Source of the DNA: [Actinomadura] parvosata subsp. kistnae
GTDB lineage: Bacteria > Actinomycetota > Actinomycetes > Streptosporangiales > Streptosporangiaceae
DNA: 64,000 nucleotides
Assembly (NCBI RefSeq): GCF_900323885.1
Contig: NZ_OOHJ01000018.1
Coordinates: 1,351,001 to 1,415,000, forward strand
Direction of reading: 5' to 3'
Shown: piece after piece, positions 18,070 to 26,983 of the stretch
Layout: each line of letters begins with the position of its first letter
How positions within the stretch are numbered: position 1 is the stretch's first letter
Made by a program: the position numbers and the translations under genes
Notes under the pieces: model-generated
Told to the model about the DNA's origin: nothing
Database searches by the model: none
Seen by the model: the letters and a program-made list of their open reading frames with translations, nothing else

Positions 18070-19035
18070 TCAGGACGCGCGCAGGTCCTTGCGCAGCTCG
18101 TGGGGCAGGGCGAAGCGCATGCTCTCCTGCACCGGCTCGACCTCCGTCACGTCGCCGAACCCGTGCGTGGCCAGCTTCGCAAGCACCTCCTCCACCAGCT
18201 CCTCCGGCACCGAGGCGCCGCTGGTGACGCCGACCGTGGTGACGCCATCGAACCACTCGTCGCGGATGAAGTCGGCGTTGTCCACAAGGTACGACGCCTG
18301 CGCGCCGTAGTCCTTCGCCACCTCGACCAGGCGCTTGGAGTTGGACGAGTTCTCGGACCCGACGACGATGACGAGCTGCGACTCGGCCGCGATCTCCTTG
18401 ACCGCCGTCTGCCGGTTTTGCGTGGCGTAGCAGATGTCGTCGCTCGGCGGGTCGATCAGCGTCGGGAAGCGCTCCTTGAGCCGGGCCACGGTCTCGGTCG
18501 TCTCGTCGACCGACAGCGTGGTCTGCGACAGCCACACCAGCTTGCTCGGGTCCTTCACCTGCACCTTGTCGACCGAGTCGAGGCCGTCGACGAGCTGGAT
18601 GTGGTCGGGCGCCTCACCGGAGGTGCCCTCCACCTCCTCGTGGCCCTCGTGCCCGATCAGCAGGATGTCGTAGTCGTTCGCCGCGAATCTCTTGGCCTCG
18701 TTGTGTACCTTCGTCACCAGCGGGCAGGTGGCGTCGATGGTACGCAGGCCGCGCTGCCTGGCCTCCTCGTGCACCGCCGGCGAGACACCGTGGGCGGAGA
18801 AGACCACGATCTCCCCCTCCGGCACCTCCTCGGTCTCGTCGACGAAAATGGCGCCCCTGGCCTCGAGCGTCTTCACGACGTGCGTGTTGTGGACGATCTG
18901 CTTACGGACGTAGATAGGGGCGCCGTACTGCTCCAGGGCCTTCTCGACCGCAACCACGGCTCGATCGACTCCGGCACAGTAGCCCCGCGGCTTGGCTACG
19001 AGGACTCGGCGGGAAGAGGGGGTCTGGGGCTCCAT
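18070..19035 (-). CDS. ispH: 4-hydroxy-3-methylbut-2-enyl diphosphate reductase (IspH/LytB)
   Basis: 321 residues from ATG 19035 ([12 protein letters not shown]). It catalyses the last step of the MEP isoprenoid pathway, reductive dehydroxylation of HMBPP to IPP and DMAPP. The three cysteines that hold the 4Fe-4S cluster are present (PRGYCAGV at 20, [19 protein letters not shown]), as are the HNxHVV and SSNSKRL motifs. Longer starts exist upstream but give an unconserved N-terminus. The stop region is followed by an imperfect second copy of its own 3' end (CTGCGCGCG...CTGA). Confidence 0.95.
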   Translation of the reverse strand: MEPQTPSSRRVLVAKPRGYCAGVDRAVVAVEKALEQYGAPIYVRKQIVHNTHVVKTLEARGAIFVDETEEVPEGEIVVFSAHGVSPAVHEEARQRGLRTIDATCPLVTKVHNEAKRFAANDYDILLIGHEGHEEVEGTSGEAPDHIQLVDGLDSVDKVQVKDPSKLVWLSQTTLSVDETTETVARLKERFPTLIDPPSDDICYATQNRQTAVKEIAAESQLVIVVGSENSSNSKRLVEVAKDYGAQASYLVDNADFIRDEWFDGVTTVGVTSGASVPEELVEEVLAKLATHGFGDVTEVEPVQESMRFALPHELRKDLRAS

Positions 19036-19136
19036 ACTTCTTATGCTACGTGGAGCGGCCATCTGGCCCGCGCGTGCGTGGTTGCCCACGGTTTGCCAGA
19101 CTAGCCGTCCCATACTGACCTCCCAGGGAGACGTTC

Positions 19137-20105
19137 ATGTCCCTCAGCGACGTGATACGCAACATCGCAAGAACCGTCACCAACAAGGACGAGCTCAAGG
19201 AGAAGGCGAAGGACCTGCCGCTGCTCGTCGTCCAGACCACGCTCAGCGCCGCCGGGCAGGCCCTGCTCGTCGTCGACCGGGTGAAGAACTCCATCAAGGG
19301 GCTCGGCAGCAAGGAGGAGCGCGAAGAGGAGTACGACTCCCGGCCCACCGCCGCCGAGCAGGTCGCCGCCGCTCCCGCCGCTCCCGCCGCTCCCTCCGAG
19401 ACCGCCGAGGACAAGGCGGAGGAGAAGCCGGCGCGCAAGGAGCCGGTCATCTTCGCGCCGCGGTCGAAGCCCGCCGAGCCGAACGGCGTCGCCAAGACCA
19501 AGCCCGACCCCGTCATCTTCACGCCCGCCAAGCCCGAGCCCGCCCCGGAGCCCGCCCCGGAGCCGGCGCCGGAGCCGGCCGCCAAGGCTGCCGAGCCTGA
19601 GGCCGCCCCCAAGGCCGCCGAGAGCAAGGCCGCCACCGACACCATCGCCGAGCCCGAGGCCGCCCCCGCCGAGCCGCAGGCCGCCGAGGCCAAGGCCGCT
19701 GAGGCCAAGGCCGCTGAGGCCAAGGCCGCTGAGGAGGCGCAGGTCGCCCCGGCCGCCCCCAAGGCGGTGGAAGAGCCCGCCGTGGAGGAGCCCGCCGCCA
19801 AGCCGAAGGCCGCCAGGAAGCCCAAGGCCGCGAAGCCCGCCGAGCCCGCCGCGGCCCTCGATCCCGCGGTCGCGCCCGAGCCGGCCGCCGCGTCCGAGCC
19901 GGCCGTGGCCCCCGCCGGCGTGAACCTGGCCGAGCCGCTGCCCGGCTGGCCCAGCCTGACCGTCGCCTCCCTGCGCGCCAGGATGCGCGGCAAGACGGCC
20001 GAGCAGATCGGCGACTTCCTCGCGTACGAGCAGGCGACGACCGCGCGTCCCGACGTCATCAAGATGTTCGAGAACCGTCTCGCCAAGCTGCAGGCCGGCG
20101 AATAG
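19137..20105 (+). CDS. Ala/Pro/Lys-rich protein with amphipathic N-terminus (lipid-droplet-protein-like)
   Basis: 322 residues, GGGAG before ATG 19137. The N-terminus (LPLLVVQTTLSAAGQALLVVDRVKNSIKGLG) is amphipathic and resembles actinobacterial proteins annotated as lipid-droplet-associated. The middle 180 residues are Ala/Pro/Glu/Lys low complexity with PEPAPEPA and AAEAKAAEAK repeats. The C-terminus (GWPSLTVASLRARMRGKTAEQIGDFLAYEQATTARPDVIKMFENRL, split here only by description) is a compact conserved helical module with a LRAR-T-Q-Y pattern. The function is not known. Divergent from ispH and 27 bp upstream of xseA, so likely in its operon. Confidence 0.65.
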   Translation: MSLSDVIRNIARTVTNKDELKEKAKDLPLLVVQTTLSAAGQALLVVDRVKNSIKGLGSKEEREEEYDSRPTAAEQVAAAPAAPAAPSETAEDKAEEKPARKEPVIFAPRSKPAEPNGVAKTKPDPVIFTPAKPEPAPEPAPEPAPEPAAKAAEPEAAPKAAESKAATDTIAEPEAAPAEPQAAEAKAAEAKAAEAKAAEEAQVAPAAPKAVEEPAVEEPAAKPKAARKPKAAKPAEPAAALDPAVAPEPAAASEPAVAPAGVNLAEPLPGWPSLTVASLRARMRGKTAEQIGDFLAYEQATTARPDVIKMFENRLAKLQAGE

Positions 20106-20132
20106 GTCACCCCCACCGCGTAGTCTTCCGCC

Positions 20133-21344
20133 ATGACCTCGAAGACCACGCCTGAGTCTCCCCTGCCGATCCGCACGGTCCTGCAGATGGTGGGCGGCTG
20201 GATCGGCAGACTCGGCACGGTCTGGGTCGAAGGAGAGATCACCGACCTGAGCGCGCGTGGCGGCACGGTGTTCCTGACCCTGCGCGACCCGGTCGCCAAC
20301 GTGTCGGCCAGGGTCACCGCCCCGCGCGGCGTCTACGAGGCGACGGTGCCCCGCCCGTCGAACGGCGCCAGGGTGGTCCTGCACGTCAAGCCCGACTTCT
20401 GGGTCAACCGAGGCTCGTTCGCGTTCACCGCGCTGGAGATGCGCCCGGTGGGCGTGGGCGAGATGCTGGTCAGGCTGGAGCGGCTCAGGCAGTTGCTGGC
20501 CGCCGAAGGGCTGTTCAACGCCGACAGGAAGCGGCGGCTGCCGTTCCTGCCGGGCACGATCGGGCTCATCTGCGGCCGCGACTCGGCGGCCGAGCGCGAC
20601 GTGCTGGAGAACTCCCGGCGCCGCTGGCCGGCCGTCCGGTTCAAGGTCGAGGAAGTGGCCGTCCAGGGCCCGTACGCGGTGACCGAGGTGACGGAGGCGC
20701 TGCGCAAGCTCGACGCCGACTCCTCGGTCGACGTCATCGTCGTCGCCCGCGGCGGCGGCTCGCTTGAGGACCTGCTGCCCTTCTCCGACGAGACGCTCGT
20801 ACGGGCGGTGGCCGCGTGCCGTACACCGGTGGTGAGCGCGATCGGCCACGAGCAGGACAGCCCGCTGCTCGACCTGGTCGCCGACGTCCGCGCCTCCACG
20901 CCGACCGACGCCGCCAAGAAGGTCGTGCCCGACGTCGGCGAGCAGCTCACGCTCGTGCGCCAGCTCCGCGACCGGGGCCGCAGGGTGATGAGCGGCTGGC
21001 TCGACCGCGAGATGTCCTGGCTGACGTCCGTACGGTCGCGGCCCGCGCTGGCCGATCCCGTACGCGAGCTGGAGCGCCGGGCCGAGCAGGCGGAGGCGCT
21101 GCGCGACCGGGCCAGGCGCTCGCTGTCGTCCTCCCTCGACCGCGCCGCCGACGACCTCGCCCACCTGCGCGCCCGCCTCGTCGCCCTGTCGCCCGCGGCC
21201 ACGCTGGAACGCGGCTACGCCATCGTGCAGCACCCGTCGGGCGAGGTCGTCCGCCTGGCCAAGGACGTCACGCCCGGCACCCTCCTGACCATCCGCCTCA
21301 CCGACGACCGCGTCACGGTACGCGCGGAGGACCCCGAAGCCTGA
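20133..21344 (+). CDS. xseA: Exodeoxyribonuclease VII large subunit
   Basis: 403 residues with an N-terminal OB-fold ([23 protein letters not shown]) and the catalytic Exonuc_VII_L core ([73 protein letters not shown]). It forms the nuclease that degrades single-stranded DNA to oligonucleotides, together with several copies of XseB. Normally xseB follows directly. Here a divergent TetR/Ddn-like pair and an empty tract of about 1.5 kb lie between them, and xseB is on the opposite strand. Confidence 0.95.
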   Translation: MTSKTTPESPLPIRTVLQMVGGWIGRLGTVWVEGEITDLSARGGTVFLTLRDPVANVSARVTAPRGVYEATVPRPSNGARVVLHVKPDFWVNRGSFAFTALEMRPVGVGEMLVRLERLRQLLAAEGLFNADRKRRLPFLPGTIGLICGRDSAAERDVLENSRRRWPAVRFKVEEVAVQGPYAVTEVTEALRKLDADSSVDVIVVARGGGSLEDLLPFSDETLVRAVAACRTPVVSAIGHEQDSPLLDLVADVRASTPTDAAKKVVPDVGEQLTLVRQLRDRGRRVMSGWLDREMSWLTSVRSRPALADPVRELERRAEQAEALRDRARRSLSSSLDRAADDLAHLRARLVALSPAATLERGYAIVQHPSGEVVRLAKDVTPGTLLTIRLTDDRVTVRAEDPEA

Positions 21345-21351
21345 CCGTGTC

Positions 21352-21957
21352 TCACGGCGTGGGGCGGGTGACGGCCATGACCAGCGCCTCCAGCCCGGCC
21401 TTGACGCGCTCGACCGTCATGCCGCGCTCCTCCCGCTGGCAGGCGATCAGGTGCGCGTTCACGGGCGCGAGCAACGCGTCGGCCAGGTACACGGTGTCGG
21501 CCCCCGGGCACACCTGCGCGAGCAACGTGGCCAGGTGGACGTGGTGCACGCGGTACGGCCCGGAAAAGCGCCTCGCCGCCCCCTTCTCCAGCAGCAGGAA
21601 CAACGCCTCGTCCGCCAGGATCCGATCGGCGAGCGCGTGCAGGAACGCCACGATCCGCTCGCGGGCCGGCGCCCCGGGGCCGAGCGGCGGCGGCCCCGAC
21701 AGGAACGCCGCCTGGAACCGCCGCTCCCGCTCGTCGAGCAGCGCCAGCAGCAGCCCCGTACGATCGCCGAACCGCCGGTAGACGGTGCCCACGCCGACGC
21801 ACGCCTCGCGGGCCACCTCGTCCAGCGAGAGGTCGCCGGCGCCGCTCTCGGCGACCATGCGGGACGCCGCTTCGATGATCTTCTGCCGGTTCCGCGCGGC
21901 ATCGGCCCGCTCCGGTGGGGGTTGCCCGAGAACGGGCAGAGATCGACGTTCGCGCAC
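21352..21957 (-). CDS. TetR-family regulator
   Basis: 201 residues. The N-terminal helix-turn-helix is at 22-70 (RQKIIEAASRMVAESGAGDLSLDEVAREACVGVGTVYRRFGDR, with VGTVYRRF as the recognition helix), followed by a ligand-binding helical domain. It starts with GTG. It is divergent from the Ddn-like gene, and the 90-bp gap holds two identical-core inverted repeats, so it most likely represses both itself and that enzyme. The ligand is unknown. Confidence 0.88.
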   Translation of the reverse strand: MRERRSLPVLGQPPPERADAARNRQKIIEAASRMVAESGAGDLSLDEVAREACVGVGTVYRRFGDRTGLLLALLDERERRFQAAFLSGPPPLGPGAPARERIVAFLHALADRILADEALFLLLEKGAARRFSGPYRVHHVHLATLLAQVCPGADTVYLADALLAPVNAHLIACQREERGMTVERVKAGLEALVMAVTRPTP

Positions 21958-21976
21958 GCGCGCAGCATACCGGTTG

Positions 21977-21998
21977 TAACCGGAGAACTCTCCGGTTA
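21977..21998. promoter_or_regulatory. TetR-type operator 1
   Basis: A perfect inverted repeat with 10-bp arms, TAACCGGAGA and TCTCCGGTTA, around a 2-bp centre (AC). It lies just upstream of the TetR start. It shares its GGAGA-AC-TCTCC core with operator 2, whose centre is exactly 30 bp away, about three helix turns. Confidence 0.75.
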
Positions 21999-22010
21999 AT
22001 CTTGCTCAAG

Positions 22011-22024
22011 CGGAGAACTCTCCG
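22011..22024. promoter_or_regulatory. TetR-type operator 2
   Basis: A second copy of the operator core with 6-bp arms, CGGAGA-AC-TCTCCG, placed 25 bp before the start of the Ddn-like enzyme gene. The two copies on one face of the helix suggest cooperative binding by TetR dimers. Confidence 0.72.
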
Positions 22025-22048
22025 ATTTTCGACCATGAGGAGCCCAGG

Positions 22049-22462
22049 ATGCCCAGCGACTTCAACCAGCAGATCATCGACGAGTTCCGGGCCAACGAGG
22101 GCCGGGTCGGGGGCATGTTCGAAGGCGCCCCGCTGGTGCTGCTCACCACCACGGGCGCGAAGAGCGGCAAGCCCGTCACCACCCCCGTCATGTACCTCGC
22201 GGACGGGGACCGCTACATCGTCATCGCCTCCAACGCCGGCGCCGACAACCACCCGGCCTGGTACCACAACCTGCGCGCCAACCCGGAGGCGACGGCCGAG
22301 ATCGGCACGGAGACGTTCCAGGTGAAGGCCGAGTTCGTGGAGGGCGAGGAGCGCGACCAGCTCTACGCCCGCATGGTCGCCCAGGCGCCCGGCTTCGCCG
22401 AGTACGAGGCCAAGACCACCCGCCGCATCCCCGTCGTCGCCCTGTACCGCACCGCCGCCTGA
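22049..22462 (+). CDS. F420-dependent Ddn-like nitroreductase-family oxidoreductase
   Basis: 137 residues with the split-barrel fold of the deazaflavin-dependent nitroreductase (Ddn) family: PLVLLTTTGAKSGKPVTTPVMYLADGDRYIVIASNAGADNHPAWYHNLRAN (TGAKSG and NHPAWYHNL are the phosphate and F420 contacts of the family, quoted in parts). Such enzymes use reduced F420 to reduce quinones, enones or nitro groups. It is under apparent TetR control, which suggests a detoxification role. The GCxxC-type Cys sites are absent. Confidence in the family is high, in the substrate nil. Confidence 0.9.
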   Translation: MPSDFNQQIIDEFRANEGRVGGMFEGAPLVLLTTTGAKSGKPVTTPVMYLADGDRYIVIASNAGADNHPAWYHNLRANPEATAEIGTETFQVKAEFVEGEERDQLYARMVAQAPGFAEYEAKTTRRIPVVALYRTAA

Positions 22463-22821
22463 CGTCCCCACCGCCCCCGCCGCCCCCGGCGGCGCCCGCA
22501 CGTCCTCGCCCGTACGTTGCGCGCCACCCGCCCAGGACACCGAACGCGGCCCCGCACCTTACGCGGAGGGGTGCGGGGGCGGGCGAGGGGGTGAGGTGCG
22601 AGGGCGTGAGACGCGACCTGGCGAGGCGAGGTGGCCGCGCCAGGCACCTCACACGGTCCCGCATGGCATGGCGGCCACAGCCCGCGACCGGCACGACCTG
22701 CCGCAGCTGCGGCGCGCCGGGCCCGAGCGGGGCGCGCCGGGCCTGAGTGGGGTGCTGCGCGGGCGCAAGCGGGGTGCTGCGCGGGCGTGAGGTGACTGGG
22801 CGGGCGCGGGCCGGGGCCGGG
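22463..22821. other. Gene-free G/C-rich tract with short repeats
   Basis: 359 bp between convergent genes, with no credible coding frame. It is strongly strand-skewed (C-rich then G-rich). A 22-bp tandem unit GGGGTGCTGCGCGGGCG(n) occurs at 22749 and 22771, preceded by degenerate GCGCCGGGCC units at about 22710-22745. It is downstream of xseB and may be a further, more decayed case of the post-gene repeats described elsewhere in this window. Confidence 0.6.
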
Positions 22822-23067
22822 CTAGAAGGGTGCGTCGTTGGGGTGGCTGGAGGACGGGTCGGAGCGGCGGGCCATGGCGGCGGCGAGCTTGACGCGGGCC
22901 CCCTGGAGCCATTCCTCGCAGACGGCCGCCAGCTTCTCCCCCCGCTCCCAAAGCTCGATCGACTGCTCCAGCGTCAGCCCGCCGGTCTCCAGTCGCCGCA
23001 CCACCTCGGTGAGCTCCTCGCGGGCCTGCTCGTAAGACGGAGTCTTCTCGCCTGATTCGTCTGCCAC
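22822..23067 (-). CDS. xseB: Exodeoxyribonuclease VII small subunit
   Basis: 81 residues from GTG 23067 (GGGTGG upstream). It matches the XseB pattern: SYEQAREELTEVVRRLETGGLTLEQSIELWERGEKLAAVCEEWL, where LE-G-L-LE-S---WE-GE-L---C--L is diagnostic. It is the helical partner of XseA. It sits downstream of DUF4245 on the minus strand and not beside xseA. Confidence 0.93.
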   Translation of the reverse strand: MADESGEKTPSYEQAREELTEVVRRLETGGLTLEQSIELWERGEKLAAVCEEWLQGARVKLAAAMARRSDPSSSHPNDAPF

Positions 23068-23089
23068 GGCCACCACCCTAGACCGCCCC

Positions 23090-23223
23090 GGGAGCGCCGC
23101 CGGACAAGCGGCCGTCAGCCCCGCGGGCGCGGCCGGACACAGCGGCCCTCACCCCCCGCGAGCGCTGCCGGACACCCCGGCGGTCAGCCCGGGAGCGTGG
23201 CCAGGCGTCCCGGCGGTCAGCCC
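23090..23223. repeat. Four ~34-bp tandem copies starting at a stop codon
   Basis: Read on the minus strand, units of 33, 35, 34 and 32 bp follow one another from the last codons of the DUF4245 gene. Each begins GGGcTGA, so each keeps a TGA; the first TGA is the real stop (23217-23219), and the others are at 23184, 23149 and 23115. Similarity falls with distance. It fills nearly all of the gap before xseB. Confidence 0.85.
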
Positions 23224-23747
23224 TTGGGGCGTTGCTGGAGCTGGGTGGCCAGCTGCTCGAGTTCGGGCCAGTCGGCCGTGCCGGTGATGACGAGCGTCAC
23301 GTCGGGCAGGACCCGGACCAGCGAGCGCTGCTTCTTGTCCTCGCGGTAGCGCTGCTCCCACGTCGCCCCGCCGATCTGCCGGGTGCCCTGGGTCTTGTCG
23401 GTGTTGGTCATGCGGTTGGCGAAGCCGGCCGCGGGCTGCTCGTTGCTCTGGGCGAACATGGCGTGCTCGCGCTTGGCGGTGGCGTAGCCGAGGTAGAGGA
23501 CCTGCGCGCCGCCCTCGCCCTTGGCGATGCGGTTGCTGTTGGGCACCCAGCCGGGAGGGTCCTGGCGGGGGGCCCACACGCCGAAGGGCACCGTGTGGCC
23601 GAAGTTGGCGACGGTGATGGAGTAGTCGAGCCGCGGGATGTGCTCCTCGCGGCTCTGCGGGGCGACCAGCAGGAACAGCCCGGCTCCCGCGAGGCACACG
23701 AAAAGGGCTACCGCGTAGCCGTACAGACCTTGGGTGAACCGTCGCAC
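23217..23747 (-). CDS. DUF4245 membrane-anchored protein
   Basis: 176 residues from GTG 23747. One N-terminal TM segment (GYAVALFVCLAGAGLFLLV) precedes an extracytoplasmic domain with the DUF4245 pattern (VPFGVWAPRQDPPGWVPNSNRI, VLYLGYATAKREHAMFAQSNE, RTLVRVLPDVTLVITGTADWPELEQLATQL in near form). Function unknown; in many actinobacteria it lies between xseB and glpX, as here. It starts 11 bp after the TetR stop and is probably in that operon. Confidence 0.85.
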   Translation of the reverse strand: MRRFTQGLYGYAVALFVCLAGAGLFLLVAPQSREEHIPRLDYSITVANFGHTVPFGVWAPRQDPPGWVPNSNRIAKGEGGAQVLYLGYATAKREHAMFAQSNEQPAAGFANRMTNTDKTQGTRQIGGATWEQRYREDKKQRSLVRVLPDVTLVITGTADWPELEQLATQLQQRPKG

Positions 23748-23758
23748 AGTTGGCGAGG

Positions 23759-24370
23759 TTACCCGTTGGAGGGTGTGGTCGCCGAAGTGGCCGGGCGGAT
23801 CTGGCCGATGATGGCCAGCACCTCCTCGGCCAGCCCGCGGTCGCCGGAGCGCACCACCTCGGACACGGCGGCGGCGAGCGCCCCGGTGACCACGACGACG
23901 AGGGCGGGCTCGTTCTCGAACAGCGCCGCGTTGCGCTGGGCCCACTTGCGCAGCCGGTCACGCATGACGACCTCGAACCCGGGCGGCCCGTCGCCGCGCA
24001 GGAACAGCGCGGCGGTCTCGCGTTCCTCCAGGCAGCCGTCCAGGTACGCGCGGGCGGCGCCGACGAACACCCGCATGGGGTCGCTCTCGCCCTCGGCGCG
24101 GGCCGCGCGGACCGCCTGCTTGGTCCGCTGGGTCTGCCTGGCCTGGAACTCCTCCCACAGCGTGAGGTAGAGGTCGGCCTTGCCGGAGAAGTGGTGGTAG
24201 AGGCTGCCCACGCTGGCGTCGGCCCTGGACACCACGTCCGTCACGCCCGCTTCCGCGAACCCCTTCGAGACGAAGACCTCTCTGGCGGCGGCGAGCAGCG
24301 AGCTGCGCGTGGCGGCGCCACGCTCGGACGTACGCGGCTGGGCGACCGCGTTCTCCACATCAGGGCTCAT
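23759..24370 (-). CDS. TetR-family regulator
   Basis: 203 residues from ATG 24370, with GGAGGAG eight bases upstream; the much longer frame to 25045 runs antisense through glpX. The helix-turn-helix is at about 18-65 (RSSLLAAAREVFVSKGFAEAGVTDVVSRADASVGSLYHHFSGKADLY, read in pieces), with VGSLYHHF as recognition helix. Divergent from glpX with 289 bp between them. The target could be glpX, DUF4245 or itself; no clear operator was found. Confidence 0.88.
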   Translation of the reverse strand: MSPDVENAVAQPRTSERGAATRSSLLAAAREVFVSKGFAEAGVTDVVSRADASVGSLYHHFSGKADLYLTLWEEFQARQTQRTKQAVRAARAEGESDPMRVFVGAARAYLDGCLEERETAALFLRGDGPPGFEVVMRDRLRKWAQRNAALFENEPALVVVVTGALAAAVSEVVRSGDRGLAEEVLAIIGQIRPATSATTPSNG

Positions 24371-24659
24371 TCGGGATCTCCTCCACGGCGGGGGCGCCAC
24401 GCTCCATGTTGGAGGCAAGATCCTTGGCGCGCACAGGGTATGACGCAAATCCGCGTTCTCCCTCAGCAGATTATCCGTTCGCTGAATCTCCGGCGATTCT
24501 CGGTAAGTCACCCGTTGCCGGGTGAAGGCTCGCTTCTCGCCCGACGTCCGCGTACTCCGGCTTCCACCTGCGCCTGGGCGGCGCCGTTCAACGCCACTCC
24601 GGCCGGGCAGAGACCGGCAACTACCATCGAGGGAGATCCCGCGAGGAGGGCCGTTCATC

Positions 24660-25694
24660 ATGTCCGACCAGACGTCCGTGCCACCGGCGCTCGCCACGAG
24701 CGAGCACGCCCCCGATCGAAACCTGGCGCTGGAGCTCGTCCGCGTCACAGAGGCGGCCGCGATGGCGGCGGCCCGCTGGGTCGGCAGGGGTGACAAGAAC
24801 GGCGCCGACGGCGCCGCCGTGAACGCCATGCGCCAGCTCATCAACACCGTGTCGATGAACGGCGTCGTCGTCATCGGCGAGGGCGAGAAGGACCACGCCC
24901 CCATGTTGTTCAACGGCGAGCAGGTCGGCGACGGCAGCGGCCCCGACTGCGACGTGGCCGTCGACCCCATCGACGGCACCCGGCTGACGGCGCTGGGCAT
25001 GCCCGACGCGGTGTCGGTGATCGCGGTCAGCGAGCGCGGCTCCATGTACGACCCGTCGGCCGTGTTCTACATGGAGAAGCTGGTCACCGGCCCCGAGGCG
25101 GCCGACGTGGTGAACATCGAGGCCCCCGTGGCCGACAACATCAACGCGGTGGCCAGGGCGAAGCACTGCTCGCCGTCCGACGTGACCGTGGTCGTGCTCG
25201 ACCGGCCCCGGCACGAGCGGCTGGTCAAGGAGATCAGGGAGACGGGCGCGCGGATCAAGTTCATCACCGACGGCGACGTGGCGGGCGCGATCATGGCGGC
25301 GCGCGCGGGCACCGGCATCGACCTGATGCTCGGCATCGGCGGCACGCCGGAGGGCATCGTGGCGGCGTGCGCGCTCAAGTGCCTGGGCGGGGTGATCCAG
25401 GGCCGGCTGTGGCCGCGTGACGACGCCGAGCGGGCCAAGGCCGTCGACGCCGGGCACGACCTCAGCCAGGTGCTCACCACCAACGACCTGGTCCGCTCCG
25501 ACGACGTGTTCTTCGCCGCGACCGGGATCACGCACGGTGAGCTCATGCAGGGTGTACGGTTCCGCGCCGGCTCCGCGGTGACGCAGTCGCTGGTGATGCG
25601 CGGCCGGTCGGGCACCATCCGCAAGATCGACAGCGAGCACCAGCTCTGGAAGCTGCGCGCCTACAGCGCGATCAACTTCGACACCGCGGGCTGA
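24660..25694 (+). CDS. glpX: Class II fructose-1,6-bisphosphatase
   Basis: 344 residues. It hydrolyses fructose-1,6-bisphosphate to fructose-6-phosphate in gluconeogenesis. GlpX-type motifs are all present: [26 protein letters not shown] (metal-binding Asp/Glu), [15 protein letters not shown] and [20 protein letters not shown]. Start ATG 24660 has GGAGGG about ten bases upstream. It fits functionally with pckG later in the window; actinobacteria usually have this as their main FBPase. Confidence 0.96.
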   Translation: MSDQTSVPPALATSEHAPDRNLALELVRVTEAAAMAAARWVGRGDKNGADGAAVNAMRQLINTVSMNGVVVIGEGEKDHAPMLFNGEQVGDGSGPDCDVAVDPIDGTRLTALGMPDAVSVIAVSERGSMYDPSAVFYMEKLVTGPEAADVVNIEAPVADNINAVARAKHCSPSDVTVVVLDRPRHERLVKEIRETGARIKFITDGDVAGAIMAARAGTGIDLMLGIGGTPEGIVAACALKCLGGVIQGRLWPRDDAERAKAVDAGHDLSQVLTTNDLVRSDDVFFAATGITHGELMQGVRFRAGSAVTQSLVMRGRSGTIRKIDSEHQLWKLRAYSAINFDTAG

Positions 25695-25711
25695 CCCAAG
25701 GCGGAGGGTCG

Positions 25712-26362
25712 TCAGCGGCGGCGTTTGCGGCGGGGTGGTTCCTTGACCTTGACCTCGCCCGCGAAGTTCGTCGTCCGCACCTCCACGACCGGCGCCCCCG
25801 GCTCGGTGGGCTGCTTGGTGAGCCGGACCGTCTTGTCCTTGGCCACCCTGATCACTTCGAGCCCTTCGGGCACGTGGATCTCGAGGCCGCCGAAGACGAG
25901 GGTGGCGTTGATGATGATCCGCCGGTTCTGCAGGATGGCGTCGCGGAAGTCGAGCTGGGTGGTGCCGAACATGGCCGTCACGCCCAGCTCGGCCGGCACG
26001 ACCCACCGTCCGCCGCGCTGCTCCTTCTTGAAGATGGCGGCGACGGGGCGGCCGTCGAGGTTGAGTGGCTGCTCCTCGGCGGGGAGCAGGTCGGTGGTGA
26101 GGGCGGCCAGCTCGCCGAGCGTGCGCGCGGAGTAGAGCACGCCGAGGCGTTCTTCGAGCTCGTCGAGGGTGATCCGGCCGTCGGCGTGGGCGTCCTGGAG
26201 CACCTGGGCGATGCGTTCGCGGTCGGCGTCGGACGCGCGCAGCTGGTGGGGCTGCGGCACGTCGCCGGCCGCTTGGGGACGGCGAGCGGACACCCATTCC
26301 TCGGCCAGCCGCTCGCCGACTTCCTGCAGCTTGGGCAACCACGATCCCGCGCGTTCGTTCAC
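25712..26362 (-). CDS. DUF1707 plus cell-wall-active-antibiotic-response-like protein
   Basis: 216 residues. Residues 42-92 are a DUF1707 domain (LRASDADRERIAQVLQDAHADGRITLDELEERL, read as LRASD-DRE-----L--A-A-GRI-L-E--ER). The C-terminal half is a beta-helix-like DUF2154 region (AIFKKEQRGGRWVVPAEL, NATLVFGGLEIHVPEGLEV). It has no TM segment and a very basic tail (RRKRRR). Proteins of this type in Streptomyces and mycobacteria are of unknown function and often near regulators. Convergent with glpX. Confidence 0.85.
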   Translation of the reverse strand: MNERAGSWLPKLQEVGERLAEEWVSARRPQAAGDVPQPHQLRASDADRERIAQVLQDAHADGRITLDELEERLGVLYSARTLGELAALTTDLLPAEEQPLNLDGRPVAAIFKKEQRGGRWVVPAELGVTAMFGTTQLDFRDAILQNRRIIINATLVFGGLEIHVPEGLEVIRVAKDKTVRLTKQPTEPGAPVVEVRTTNFAGEVKVKEPPRRKRRR

Positions 26363-26416
26363 ACTTCTGACGATATCCGGCTCTGGCCCAGTTCGCTCGT
26401 GCCGATTGACCCGGTG

Positions 26417-26968
26417 TCAGCGGATTCTGGCCAGCAGCGCGGCCATCTCCTCCGCGAGGTCCTCGTTCACGTCGGCGTGGCGGTTGAGCAACCGGTACCA
26501 CATCACCCCGAACACGAGATCGACGGCGAGCTCCAGGTCGACGTCGGCGGGCAGGGCGCCGCGGGCGAGGACGGCGCGCAGGGCGGCGCGGCGCGGCCCG
26601 ATGATCCGGGCGCGCAGGTCGGCGGACAGCTCGGGGTCGGACTGGGCGTCGGCCATGAGCCCGACGACGATCTGCCCGGCGACCCCGCGGGCCAGCGTGA
26701 ACGTCTGCTCCAGGAACGCCACGAGGTCGGCCCGCGGGTCGCCGCTGTCGGGTGTCGGGGCGACCTGCTCGGCCAGGACGTCGGTGAGCGCTTCGAGGAG
26801 GACCTGCGCCTTGGTCTGCCACCAGCGGTAGACGGTCTGCCTGCCGCTGCCGGCCGCCTCGGCGATGCCCTTCATCGTCACGCCCTGGTAGCCGTCGCGG
26901 GCGCACAGGTCGAGCGCGGCCCGGAGGATCGCCTTCCTGGCCTCTTCGCTGCGTGGTCTGCCAACCAT
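26417..26968 (-). CDS. TetR-family regulator
   Basis: 183 residues from ATG 26968. The helix-turn-helix spans about 10-55, with GSGRQTVYRWWQTKA as recognition helix, and the C-terminal domain resembles the TetR_C_11-like group. Divergent from the SDR gene with a 74-bp gap that is almost filled by a long inverted repeat, so it very probably represses both genes. Confidence 0.88.
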   Translation of the reverse strand: MVGRPRSEEARKAILRAALDLCARDGYQGVTMKGIAEAAGSGRQTVYRWWQTKAQVLLEALTDVLAEQVAPTPDSGDPRADLVAFLEQTFTLARGVAGQIVVGLMADAQSDPELSADLRARIIGPRRAALRAVLARGALPADVDLELAVDLVFGVMWYRLLNRHADVNEDLAEEMAALLARIR

Positions 26969-26983
26969 GGGCGCCACTTTACA

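Noticed and set aside
22742-22790. CRISPR-like or integron-like repeats
   Set aside because: Only two 22-bp copies without spacers, no cas or integrase genes.
23759-25045. 428-codon TetR frame
   Set aside because: The first half is antisense to glpX; the TetR domain begins at ATG 24370 with a good ribosome site.
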